Source of the DNA: Medakamo hakoo
Taxonomy: Eukaryota; Chlorophyta; Trebouxiophyceae; Coccomyxaceae
NCBI GenBank assembly: GCA_026636295.1
Contig: CP089454.1
Span: 744,001 to 808,000, forward strand
Direction of reading: 5' to 3'
DNA length: 64,000 nucleotides
Below, piece after piece: positions 1 to 8,681 of the stretch. The first letter of the stretch is position 1. The number at the start of each line of letters is the position of its first letter. The translations under genes were made by a program, and so were the position numbers. The notes beneath the pieces are model-generated. The model worked only from the letters and a program-made list of their open reading frames with translations. It was not told the origin of the DNA and ran no database searches.

Positions 1-167
1 TCTGCCGTGGCGCGCGGCGGCGGCGCAAGGGCCGGCGGGCGGAGGAGGCGGTGGTGGAGTGGGTGAGGGTGAGGCTGGCCTGCTACGAGCCGGAGCGGCG
101 GCGACGAGGCGGCCGCCGATGCGAGGCGCGGCGGCGTGCGCGGGCCGCCGACCAGGGCGGCCTGCAT
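1..167 (-). CDS. possible 5' start of a gene running off the left edge
   Basis: A minus-strand ATG at 165-167 opens a frame that stays open to the window edge and reads like the start of an organelle transit peptide: it begins MQAALVGGPR, is rich in Ala, Arg, Pro and Ser, and has no acidic residue in its first 27 positions. It would lie about 156 bp downstream of the stop of the next minus-strand gene, a spacing normal for this region. No domain is visible and no splice site could be fixed. The plus strand is also open here, so the strand itself is uncertain. Confidence 0.22.
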   Translation of the reverse strand, partial: MQAALVGGPRTPPRLASAAASSPPLRLVAGQPHPHPLHHRLLRPPALAPPPRATA

Positions 168-323
168 CTCCGAGATGTCCCTGGGTCTAGATGCAGAGCC
201 GAGCCGGGGCTGTGGGCGCGTGTGGCCGTGGAATGGTCGGACGCCGACGGCGGTTTTTTTCTTCGTGCGAAAACAACGCAACTCTACCTAGCCATGCACC
301 CCGCTCCCTATCTCTCCATCGCC

Positions 324-1362
324 TCAACCACCCCGCGGCGGCACGGGCGGCCGCCCACGCGGCACAGCGCCGCGCTGCCCCGGGCTCTGCGGCGGTGGAG
401 CCACCCTCCTGACTCTGACCCGCTCGCCCGCTGGACCCGGCCCCCCGCCAGGCGGCAGCCGCCGCGCAGGCTCACCACCCCGCGCCGGCTCAAACCACAC
501 GTCCAGCAGGCCGTCGCCCTCTTCGCCGCCCCTTCCTCCATCCCCGGCGGGCCCGGCCGCCCGCCCCGATGGCAGGCCGCGTCCCGCAGACCGCCTAATA
601 CCACCTGTTGTGTGTGTGTTGGGGGTCGTTGCGCGTGAGAAAGGGCCCTGTGCTGCCCCGCCGTTTTGCCGCACCCCGCCGTGGCATTCACCCCTCTCAC
701 CTACCCCAGAAATCGTCGTCGTCGCCGCCCCTCCCACGCCCGCCACGCCGCCGGCCGGAGGCACTGCTGCCCTCCTCGCCAGAAAGCAGACGGGACGCGG
801 CGGCCAAGCCCAGGGCGCCGATGCCGACCGTCACAACCACGCCGACGGCAGCTTTGACGGCTGACAAAAGAATCAAACCCACGCCGACCCGCACCGCCGC
901 GTCGACGGTGGACCGGGACATGGACGCGGGCGCGGCGGCGGCGGCCGCGTCGGACAGGGCGTCCAGGAGGCGGCCGAGCAAGGTCGTGGCCCGGGACCAG
1001 AGGGACGAGGGGTCCTGCGTGGAGAGAGGGTGGTGCCAGGTGCGAGAGGGCGGTTGTGAGCAAAGAGGGGGGCATGCGCCGTCGTCACGCGCGAAAAACG
1101 AACGAACGGCCGCACACAAGCCACGCACCCCGAAGTATGCGTCGCCGTCGAATTCAACCTCGTCTTCCGGGTCGTCGCCCCACCCGCCACCGCGGCCGGA
1201 GCGGCGGGCAGCTGGTGGTGGAAGGCGGGGCGAAATGACGCAGCGCGCGGAGCACAGCGCGAGCAGCGCGAGCAAAGGTCGGGCGGCCGGGCCACGCCCG
1301 CTCGTGCTGGGCGGCGCGGTCAGGCGGGCGGTCAAAGCCGTGCGGTACACGGTGGCCGGCAT
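324..1362 (-). CDS. plastid-targeted membrane protein of unknown function, 3 exons
   Basis: I do not recognise the family. Exon 1 is 1129-1362, starting MPATVYRTAL with an Arg/Ser/Pro-rich transit-like N-terminus and an acidic end (DDPEDEVEFDGDAYFG). Exon 2 is 701-1014 and holds one or two hydrophobic segments (about residues 110-150) followed by a Gly/Arg tail and DDDDFWG. Exon 3 is 324-594 and ends in a Pro/Gly/Arg-rich tail containing DGLLDVWFEP. Introns are 1015-1128 (GTGCGT...CAG) and 595-700 (GTGAGA...TAG), and the phases agree, giving about 272 residues. If the second intron is retained, translation stops at 697-699 because the donor itself contains TGA, giving 183 residues. The gene is divergent from the acyltransferase at 1515. 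The coding call is fairly firm; the 3' exon is less so. Confidence 0.6.
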
Positions 1363-1514
1363 GGTGGGAGCAATTTCTCCCCGTCCCTGCGCGCGCCTGG
1401 GCGCGGGCTTTTTGGTTGCAAGAGTGAGCGAACAGCACGCGCGCGCGGGCCGGCCGCTCACTCGCACGAAGGCAAAACATTGGGCCCGCCACTCCCGCCG
1501 CCGCCGCCGGAAAC

Positions 1515-2999
1515 ATGGGCCCGGCCCCGCCAGACGCCGTGGCGTCTTGTGAAGTCAAGCTGCAAGACCTGGCGGACGCCCCAAGCAAGACGAACGGCGA
1601 GTTGGCGGCCTCCGTCGCCGCCGGCGAGGCCGCCCGTGCGCGCGGCGACGGCGCGCGGCTTGCCGCCGAACCTGCGCCCGCCTCGGCGGCCGCTGCGGCC
1701 GCCGCTGCGTCCCTGACGGCCGAAGACGCCCGCGCTCTCGCCGCCGCCGGCTGGCCGTGGTTGGACGTCGACCACCCGGTCACACTGGGAGAGCTTGTCA
1801 AGGTGAGGGGGGGAGGCAGGGGCACACGGGCCGGGGCCACCACCCACACGCACGCACACACACCTGCCCACTCCCCCCGCCCCAACCCACCCAACCAGGC
1901 CATCCCGATGCTCCCGATGCTGGGCCTGCGCGCCTTCCTCGTCGCGGTCTGCATGCCCTTTGTCACCGCCGTCGCGATGCTCGCCGTGTGGCGCACCGAG
2001 CCCGACGGCCCCCTGCCCGCCTGGCGCGCGCGCCTGGTCCGCCCCTTCCTCGCCTGGTGGGCCCGCTTCCTCCTGCGCTGGGGCTGGGCGTGCGTGCCGG
2101 CCGTGGCCGGGGCCGAACACCTGGCGGACGCCGAACAGGCGCGGGCCGTGATTGTGTTCAACCACGTATCTTACCTGGACCCGCTCGCCCTGGCGGGGCT
2201 GTGCGCGCCGGCGGCCATAGCCAAGGCGGGCGTGTCAGACGCGCCCGGCTTTGGCGCGTTTGCGCGCGCGCTGCAGTGCGTCTTTGTGTCCCGCGGCGGC
2301 GGGTGTGGGGACGGGGCGGCGGGCGACGCCTCCTCGCGGCCGTCGTCGGCCGACTCGCAGCCCGCGACCCCGCCGCTCGCGGGCGGACGCGGCGCGGCCG
2401 CCACCATCGCGGCCCGGGCAGCCGACGGCCGGTACCCGCTCGTCGCCGTCGCGCCAGAGGGCACGACCAAGGCCGGCCCCTGCCTGCTGCGCTTCCGCTC
2501 CGGCGCCTTTGTCCCGGGGCGGCCCGTCCTGCCCGTCCTCTTCTCGTACGGCGGCGAGGGCAAAGCCCCGCTCCCGCGCCCGGCCTTCCACCCGGGGTGG
2601 GGGCGGGTGTCGTCCGCGCTCGCCCACTTTGCCCGGTCCCAGGCATCGCCGGCCAACCGCCTGGCGGTGCGCGTCCTCCCGCTCTACCGCCCCTCGCCGG
2701 CTGAGGTCGCCGACCCGGGCGCCTACGCGGAAAATGTGCGGCACCACATGGCGGCCGCGCTGGGCGTGCCGCCTGTTGAGGCAGGGCTCAAGGAGTGGGC
2801 GGCGCTGAAAGCGGCAGGCATTTGCACGGACGCCCTGGGCCGGCGCGTGTTGTGGCGGCAGGGCGGGCGGGCCGACGCCCCCCTCGTGGAGTTGGAGGGC
2901 GGGGCGGAGGCGGTGCGGGCGGCGGCGGCGGCGGCTGGAGTTGTGGCGGTGCCTGCGAGCAGCGCCGCGCCCTGGCCGTGGCGCCGGAAAGCTGAGTAG
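1515..2999 (+). CDS. LPCAT/LPEAT-type lysophospholipid acyltransferase (PlsC family)
   Basis: The protein is a probable membrane acyltransferase that re-acylates lysophospholipids with acyl-CoA (LPCAT/LPEAT branch). Exons are 1515-1802 and 1899-2999; the 96-nt intron (GTGAGG...CAG) is phase 0, giving 462 residues. Hydrophobic segments follow the splice (about 97-125 and 140-160). Motif I is NHVSYLD at about 184-190, the HX4D catalytic pair, and motif III is PEGTTKAG near 282. A SGAFVPG block follows, as in LPCAT proteins. An insert of Gly, Ser and Pro lies between motifs I and III. No EF-hands are seen at the C-terminus, unlike LPEAT2 or LPCAT1. The intron has no in-frame stop, so retention would only add 32 residues. 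TGTAA lies 3 nt after the stop. Confidence 0.82.
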   Translation: MGPAPPDAVASCEVKLQDLADAPSKTNGELAASVAAGEAARARGDGARLAAEPAPASAAAAAAAASLTAEDARALAAAGWPWLDVDHPVTLGELVKVRGGGRGTRAGATTHTHAHTPAHSPRPNPPNQAIPMLPMLGLRAFLVAVCMPFVTAVAMLAVWRTEPDGPLPAWRARLVRPFLAWWARFLLRWGWACVPAVAGAEHLADAEQARAVIVFNHVSYLDPLALAGLCAPAAIAKAGVSDAPGFGAFARALQCVFVSRGGGCGDGAAGDASSRPSSADSQPATPPLAGGRGAAATIAARAADGRYPLVAVAPEGTTKAGPCLLRFRSGAFVPGRPVLPVLFSYGGEGKAPLPRPAFHPGWGRVSSALAHFARSQASPANRLAVRVLPLYRPSPAEVADPGAYAENVRHHMAAALGVPPVEAGLKEWAALKAAGICTDALGRRVLWRQGGRADAPLVELEGGAEAVRAAAAAAGVVAVPASSAAPWPWRRKAE

Positions 3000-3001
3000 A
3001 A

Positions 3002-3006
3002 TGTAA
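3002..3006 (+). terminator. TGTAA poly(A) signal of the acyltransferase gene
   Basis: TGTAA, the chlorophyte polyadenylation signal, lies 3 nt after the stop codon at 2997-2999. The next gene starts at 3166, so the 3' UTR must be very short. Confidence 0.6.
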
Positions 3007-3165
3007 CCGCTGGTGACCGACGCGAACACAAACGAAGTGGAGTGGTGGGTGGGGTCGACATCGGTCCGACGGCACACATAGACTGCTGTTGCGTTGCGCC
3101 GCGCGCGCCCTCGCCGGTCGAAACACACCACCGCGGGCAACGCGCCCTCCACACCCCGCCCTCCG

Positions 3166-4248
3166 ATGCCACCACCCACCTTCACGACAGCGGCACGGTC
3201 ATGTGCGCCCGCCGGGATGGCCCAGAAAGCGCGCCCACGCGCCTCCATGCCGCGGCTGGCGCCGGCGTCGGCGCGGCCCATGCGCGGCCGCCGCCCGACC
3301 CGGCCCCGGCCATCCGCCGGGCCATCCGACACCGCCGCGCCCTCGCCCTCGCCCTCGCCCTCTCGCTCCCCAACCCCCGCCGCCGAAGCCTGCGCACCCG
3401 CCTTTGTCACCGTCGACAACGGCTCCAACGAGTGCTTCACCCTCTTCCACGTGGAAGTGCTGGACTACCCGGGCCTGGTCCGCGCGATGGCGTGGGCCCT
3501 GGCCGGCATGGGGCTGGCCGTCGAAAACGCCCGCCTGACCACCGACGCGGAGGGCTTTGCCCAAAACACGGTGTGGGTGAGCGACGGGCGCGGGCGCCGG
3601 CTGAAGGACGACGCGGCCAGCCTGGCGGCGGACCGCCTGGCCGAGGTTCTGACGTTTTGTTCGCCGCCGGCGGGCCAGGCCGCGTCCGCGGCGGCTGCCG
3701 CCCTGGCCGACGGCCCCGTCCGGTTGGACAATGCCGCCCACCCTGACTGGACGGTGGTGGACGTGGCGGCGCCCCGGGACGGCGTGGCGTCCGCGGGCGG
3801 TGGCAGCACGAGCAAGGCCGCCGCGCGCGCGGGCGGCGGCCTGGGCTTCTCAGCCGCCGTTGGCGGCGGCGGCGCGGCCGTCCTGCTGGACGTCGCGTCC
3901 GCCATCTCTGGGTCGGGCCTGGCCATCCGGGAAGCCGTGCTCCAAGGCTACACCGACTGCGGCGGGCCGGCCGTCGACGGCGGCGGCGGCGGCGCCGTGG
4001 AAGGCACGACCAGCCTGCCGGGCGACTGTGCGGCCGTGTCCGCCGCCGCCGCCGCCGCGGGCGACGCCGACGTCGCCGCCGCGTTCGACCCGGCCACCGC
4101 CCGCCTCCTGCGCTTCTGGGTGTCGGAGCCGGGCGGCGGCAAGCTGGCCTACCCGCGCGCGGCGGCCCTGGTCTACACGCTCGGCCTGGTGTTGGGGCGG
4201 GGCGGCGCGCCGACGCGGCCGCCCGTGCCGCCGCACCTGACGGGGTGA
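3166..4248 (+). CDS. ACT-domain protein, ACR11/ACR12-like, probably plastidial
   Basis: This is a single-exon protein of 360 residues. The ATG at 3166 opens a long Arg/Pro/Ser/Ala N-terminus that looks like a transit peptide. An ACT domain follows at about residues 78-160: a first strand FVTVDN, then VEVLDYPGL, the helix VRAMAWALAGMGL and the strand VWVSDG. A second, more divergent ACT-like unit appears near 215-330 (VVDVAA ... LRFWVSE), broken by Gly/Ala runs. Two ACT units behind a transit peptide resemble plastid ACR11/ACR12, which regulate amino-acid metabolism and bind GS2. No catalytic domain is present, so a regulatory role is inferred. It lies 166 bp downstream of the acyltransferase gene on the same strand. 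Confidence 0.68.
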   Translation: MPPPTFTTAARSCAPAGMAQKARPRASMPRLAPASARPMRGRRPTRPRPSAGPSDTAAPSPSPSPSRSPTPAAEACAPAFVTVDNGSNECFTLFHVEVLDYPGLVRAMAWALAGMGLAVENARLTTDAEGFAQNTVWVSDGRGRRLKDDAASLAADRLAEVLTFCSPPAGQAASAAAAALADGPVRLDNAAHPDWTVVDVAAPRDGVASAGGGSTSKAAARAGGGLGFSAAVGGGGAAVLLDVASAISGSGLAIREAVLQGYTDCGGPAVDGGGGGAVEGTTSLPGDCAAVSAAAAAAGDADVAAAFDPATARLLRFWVSEPGGGKLAYPRAAALVYTLGLVLGRGGAPTRPPVPPHLTG

Positions 4249-4465
4249 GGGAGGAGGGGGGAGGGCGGGGTGGTGTGCGGCGGGCTAGGCGCCGGCATGG
4301 CATCAAGCCACATCTTAGGGAGTGGAGGGCGGCGGTGGAGCGGAGGCGAGAGAGAGACGGTTGTTGTTTTTTTCTAGGCCGACCACCCGCCTTTTTGTGT
4401 GTTCATGTTTTCCATTCAAGCGCGCTCCGTCATCGCATGACCTTCCCACCCCCACACCCCCACTT

Positions 4466-5864
4466 CTACCGGAAGATCTTGGCCCACAGAATGAGCAGGA
4501 TCGACGCCGCCAGCACAGCGATGACCGCGCCGGCGATGGCTTTGTTGGCCGACGCGCGGCGGCTCATCGTCCCCAACAGGCGCCGGGCCGTGGCCAGCGC
4601 GTCGTCCGTGCCGTGCAGCGTCTCGTGCGCGTGGGCGATCGTCTCCCGCTGGCGGTGCAGGTCCGACAGAATGGACACGCCGAGCTCCTAAGACGAGGAG
4701 AAGAAAAAAAAAAAGCGTTCTGGGGCGTGAGTTTTGCCCATGTTCCTATCCGTCCGCATCTCAAAACGGCCACCACCGGCCCATCTTTTTTAGGATGCCC
4801 TGGGCTTCCGCCGTCGATGCGTCCGTGGACGCCACGTGGCCGCGAGCTCGCTCCAAAGTCGCGCGTTGCTCGGCCAGGCGGGCCAGCACGTCGGCGCCGA
4901 GCGCCTTGAGGTTTTGATGGAGAGGTGGATGGAGCGAGGGTGAGGGGGGGGGAGGAGGGGCCCCGGCAGGAAACGGCCGCGCGCCACCCCACCCGCCGCC
5001 CCCACGCACACCCACCACCCCCACGAAGGGAGTGGAGAGGACAGAGGGGTCAGGGGAGACGGCGCGCGGGCGCCGGGACCCCTCCTCCACACCCCCCCCC
5101 ACCACCACCACCACCACCCCGCCCCGTCCATCCACCCCCACCCACCCCCACCCCACCCCACCCCACCCCTTCTCTCTCAACGCACCTCCGTCTGCAACAA
5201 CTGCGCCCGGCCCTGGGCCAGGCGGTCGCCCGCCCGCTCCAGGCGGGCGGTCGTGGACAGGACGGCATCGCGTTGGACGGCGCCGGGCGCGGCCAGGTTG
5301 GCGCCACCGCCGCCGCCGCCCGCGGCCCAGCCACCGCCACCACCGCCGCTCCCCCCGCCCAGCCCCAGCTCTGCCCGGGCGGCCGCGTCGGCGGGCGTGC
5401 CCGCGTCAGCGCCGCCGCCGGTCGCCCCCGCCCGCGCCGCGCGTGCCCGCAGCGCTGCCGCGTCGGCTTTGTACTGCCGGGCTTTGGCCAGGCGGGCGGA
5501 CGCGGCGGTGGCGCCGCCCGCCGTGCCGGCGGGCGTCGCGGCGCGCGCCTCCAGTTCCAGGCGGCCCACCAGGGCGTCGCATTCCGCCAGGTCGGTCGCG
5601 ATGGCGCGGGCGGCTTGGAGCCGGGCGTCTGTTTTTTGGGGGGGTGGGATGGGCGGGCGGGGGTGGTCGCGTGAGGGTACGAGCAGCGGGGAGGGCGGGC
5701 CGCCCCCTGTTTCCATCCATCCATCCTCCATCTCCCCCCCACCCGTCCGCATCCGCCTCACCTCCGCTCAACCCGGGCAGCTCGTCGATGCGGGACGCGA
5801 CGGCCGTCGCCCGGGTGCAGTAGTCCGCATCGTACTGGTCGAAGAGGGCTGTGGACGGGTCCAT
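4466..5864 (-). CDS. VTI1: VTI1-type Qb-SNARE with two alternative terminal exons
   Basis: This is a Qb-SNARE for Golgi, endosome and vacuole traffic. Exon 1 (5762-5864) begins MDPSTALFDQYDADYC and exon 2 (5186-5628) completes the Habc region and a Gly-rich linker, ending LLQTE. The canonical last exon (4466-4687) starts ELGVSILSDLH, has the Vti1-type HGTDD zero-layer region, MSRR, a C-terminal membrane anchor and KIFR, giving 255 residues. Between exon 2 and this exon lies a second candidate terminal exon (4761-4904), preceded by a splice acceptor and in the same phase. It encodes a related SNARE-like segment (ALGADVLARL ... ILKKM) but stops after GRWWPF, without an anchor. No donor after it would keep phase with the canonical exon, so the two look mutually exclusive. 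It is divergent from the MED20-like gene. Confidence 0.82.
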
Positions 5865-6294
5865 GGTTTGGCCGTTTTCTTATTCGCCGCGGCGGCCCTG
5901 TGCAGGGGTGTGGATGTGCGTGAGGGCGGTCAAAAGGGCGCGCGCGCGCGGTGTCCGCGGCGGGTGCGAGGATTGTTGCGCGGGGGTGAAAACGGGGCGC
6001 GTGTCCCGCCGCGCCCGCCCTCTCTCCACCCACGCGCGCCCCGCGTGGGAGAGAGGGTGATGCCGCGACCGACAGCCGGGCGTGGCGTGACGGCCCGTGC
6101 GTCCCCACTCACGCGCGCAAACGGGCGCACCTCTCAGCTCCCTCGCTGCAACGAAAAAATGGAGCGCGGTGCCTGACTGTCTCAGACCCATTGCTCCGTT
6201 CGCCCCGCGAGGAAAGGCGTGGCCCGGGCACGGCCGCCTCTCGCACGCAGCACAAGCACGCGTGCATGGCATAAGGCGCCCCCTCTCAAAACTC
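5865..6294. promoter_or_regulatory. divergent promoter region of VTI1 and the MED20-like gene
   Basis: These 430 bp separate two divergently read start codons. I see no open frame with coding character. There is a (CG)n tract near 5937-5950 and an imperfect inverted repeat at 6018-6057. No TATA box was recognised. Confidence 0.5.
6018..6057. repeat. inverted repeat in a divergent promoter
   Basis: The arms are CCCTCTCT-CCA-CCCACGCG (6018-6036) and CGCGTGGG-AGAGAGGG (6042-6057). They form 16 paired bases with one 3-nt bulge around a 5-nt loop. Confidence 0.65.
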
Positions 6295-7059
6295 ATGGGC
6301 GCCAGCTGGCTGCTGCTGTGGGGCGGCGGCAGCGGCGGGGCCGCGACCACGACCACCGCCGCGCCTGCCCCGCCACCCCCGCCACCAGCCGACGCCTTTG
6401 AAGCCGCGTGCGCCGCAGCTGCCCGGGCGACGGGCGGCCCACCGACGGGGACCTGGTCCGCGCGCATGACCCTGCTGCGTGGCAGCGGGGATGGCGGCGG
6501 CGTGGACGCCGTGGCGGTGAGCGCGGGCAGGGTGGCGACGGGTGCCGCGCCCGCCGCCACCACCGGCCCGCCGCCCGCGCCGTCCCTCCCGGCGGGCCCG
6601 TCCACGCCTGCCACGCACGTCGTCTGGCCGACCGCACGCCGCGTCCTGGCTGGCGGCCCTGGATTTGTCCCCCTCCTCACAAAGACGGCGGGCCTGGCGG
6701 CCCGCGGCCGGCTGGAAGTGGCCGGGCCTGAGTTTGGAGCCCCCGGCAGCGCGGTCGTCCGCGTGGGGCGGATTCTCAGCGGCCAGGGCGCGGCGGCCAG
6801 CTTGAGAGGGGTTGTGTTGGAAATCGAGGCGACCGACGTGGACGACTTGGCGGAAGCCGCGCCGGCGCTGGCGGAGCTGACGGCGCGGTTGCAGAGCGCG
6901 GCTGGAGGCGGCGGCGGCCGGCCGGGCGGGTCGTCCATTGTGGCGCCGCTGGCCGTGCCCGTCTCGGAGTTTGACTTGCCAAGGGCATGGGGACCCGCGC
7001 ACGCAGCTGTGCAGTTGGCGGCCCTGTCCGCTGCGGTGCTGGGTAAAGGGGGCGGTTGA
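6295..7059 (+). CDS. MED20: Mediator subunit 20-like protein
   Basis: This single-exon protein of 254 residues would be a head-module subunit of Mediator acting in the nucleus on RNA polymerase II transcription. The N-terminus MGASWLLLW matches the start of plant MED20 (a short strand with W-L-L-x-W), followed by an alpha-helical region and a TGTWSARMTLLRG strand resembling the MED20 RW-containing strand. The C-terminal half has GSAVVRVGRIL and RGVVLEIEATDV, like the conserved MED20 beta strands ending in LEVEY, then a helix. Long Pro/Ala/Gly inserts separate these parts. The match is by pattern only. The next gene starts 81 bp after the stop on the same strand. Confidence 0.55.
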   Translation: MGASWLLLWGGGSGGAATTTTAAPAPPPPPPADAFEAACAAAARATGGPPTGTWSARMTLLRGSGDGGGVDAVAVSAGRVATGAAPAATTGPPPAPSLPAGPSTPATHVVWPTARRVLAGGPGFVPLLTKTAGLAARGRLEVAGPEFGAPGSAVVRVGRILSGQGAAASLRGVVLEIEATDVDDLAEAAPALAELTARLQSAAGGGGGRPGGSSIVAPLAVPVSEFDLPRAWGPAHAAVQLAALSAAVLGKGGG

Positions 7060-7140
7060 GGGCGGGCGTGTGTGTTTTTGTTGAGAGAGAAACATAGAGC
7101 GCGCGGCAGGTGGGTGTGGCCCACTCCCCGGTTTTCCGGC

Positions 7141-8580
7141 ATGCGCCTGCGCGAACTCGACTGCCGCGGCCCGGCCGGCCCGGCCACCATCGCTGCAGCC
7201 TTGTCGGCCGGGACGCCAGTTGTCTTGCGCGGCCTGGGAGCCGTGCCGGACTGGCCGCCGGCGGCGTGGGGCGCGTCGCCCGCGGCGGTGCTCGACGCGG
7301 CCGGACCCGACGCCGCAGCGACCACGGTCGTGTCGTGCATGGCGACCGACGCGCTCGACGCGCAGACGGGTGTCGCGACCTTTGCCGGCGCGGCGGGCGA
7401 ACGGACCGAAGTCTCGCGCACGCTGGCCTGCGCCCTGGTGGGCGGCGGCGGAGGCGGCGGCGGGGACGGCGGCACGCCCGCGGCCGCGGTCTACCTGGCC
7501 CAGGCGCCGGTGAGCGGCCTGCCGCCCGGCCTGGCCGCGCCGCTGCCGCCCGCCCTGGCGTCCGCGGGCGCCACCCTGTCCGGCCCGCCCACCCTGTGGG
7601 TGGCTCCACCGGCCAGAGGCGGTGGTGCGCCGGGCGGGTGCCTCACCTCCGTCCACCACGACGACGGACCGGCGGTGCTGGTCGTGACGGCGGGCGCAAA
7701 GGCGGTGCGGACCGTGGCGCCGGGCGCGGCCGCGGTCGGTGCGGGCGTCGCCGCCCGCCCGCCCTGGGGCGAGGCGCCCAACCACGCGGAGCCCGGAGCT
7801 GACCTGGGCGTCCGCCCGCCGCCCCGGCCCGGCCTGCCGGTCCGCGCCGAGGGCGTGGGCGAGGCGGTGCTGGGGCCGGGCGACGGCCTCCTCATCCCGC
7901 CGGGGGCCTGGCACCAAGTCGGCACGTCGCCCGGCAGCGTCGCCCTGTCCTTCCCGCTGGCGGAGCGGGGCGGCGGCGAGCGGGCCGACGCGGTCGCCCT
8001 GCGCACCGCCGCCCGCGGCGTGGCGGCGGCCGCGGCCGAGGCGGCGCTGGCGTCCATTCCGGCGGCGTGGGTGGCGGCCGGCGGCGGCGGCGGTGGCGAG
8101 GGCGAAGGCGACTCCAGAAAACGGCCGGCGCCCGGCGCTGACGACCCCGCGCTGGCGGCCGATGACGCGGCGCGCCTCCTCCGGTCTCCCCTGGTGGGCG
8201 GGCGGCGCGGGGCCGAAGCGTCCGAGGCCGACCCGTTGGGGCTGGCCTCGCCCGTCGCGCGCGCCCTGGGTGCCCTCCCAGACGCGGCGGCCGTCCGGGG
8301 CGCCATCCTGTCGGCCGCCCGCGCCTGCCCCGCGGCATTGAGTGCTCGCCTGGGCGCGCCAGGCGCCGGCCCGCCCGTCCCACCCCTGCCGCCCGCCGCG
8401 GCGGCGCTCGTCGCGCGCGCGCTTGATGACGCGGCCCCGGCCTTCCTCGCCCGCCTGGCGTCGGCCCTGGGCGGCCCGGCACGCGCGGGCGCCGCCATGC
8501 GCGGGCTGCTGGCTGGGCGAGAAGCGTTCGACGCGGGCGTGGGCCGGCCGGCGGTGCTCAGTGTGCTTGGCCTGCTGTAG
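7141..8580 (+). CDS. JmjC/cupin_8-type 2-oxoglutarate oxygenase-like protein
   Basis: This single-exon protein has 479 residues. It starts with the cupin_8 N-terminal pattern (TPVVLRG near 25-31). The metal-binding region is SVHHDDG with His/Asp at about 172-174, followed by the strand AVLVVTAGAKAVRTV, and the third ligand is in GDGLLIPPGAWHQV (His about 258). These fit the Fe(II)-binding His-X-Asp...His triad of JmjC hydroxylases such as TYW5, KDM8 or FIH-like enzymes. The C-terminal 180 residues are Ala-rich helices without a known domain. Substrate unknown; protein or tRNA hydroxylation is possible. The ATG at 7141 was chosen because upstream in-frame sequence has no ATG. Confidence 0.68.
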   Translation: MRLRELDCRGPAGPATIAAALSAGTPVVLRGLGAVPDWPPAAWGASPAAVLDAAGPDAAATTVVSCMATDALDAQTGVATFAGAAGERTEVSRTLACALVGGGGGGGGDGGTPAAAVYLAQAPVSGLPPGLAAPLPPALASAGATLSGPPTLWVAPPARGGGAPGGCLTSVHHDDGPAVLVVTAGAKAVRTVAPGAAAVGAGVAARPPWGEAPNHAEPGADLGVRPPPRPGLPVRAEGVGEAVLGPGDGLLIPPGAWHQVGTSPGSVALSFPLAERGGGERADAVALRTAARGVAAAAAEAALASIPAAWVAAGGGGGGEGEGDSRKRPAPGADDPALAADDAARLLRSPLVGGRRGAEASEADPLGLASPVARALGALPDAAAVRGAILSAARACPAALSARLGAPGAGPPVPPLPPAAAALVARALDDAAPAFLARLASALGGPARAGAAMRGLLAGREAFDAGVGRPAVLSVLGLL

Positions 8581-8681
8581 TAGAGAGGAACACAGAGAGA
8601 GGCAGCCGACACAGGAGAACACGCCCCCTTGACACGCCCACACACACCACCACCCCCCAAAAAAAGGAAAAAAAAACTCTC

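Noticed and set aside
1-638. Plus-strand open frame across the left edge
   Set aside because: It is Arg/Pro-rich with no motif and conflicts with exon 3 of the minus-strand gene, which is supported by splice phase.
4688-4904. Both VTI1 SNARE exons being used in series to give a protein with two SNARE motifs
   Set aside because: Every GT within the end of the proximal exon is in phase 2, while the distal exon needs phase 0, so joining them would shift the frame.
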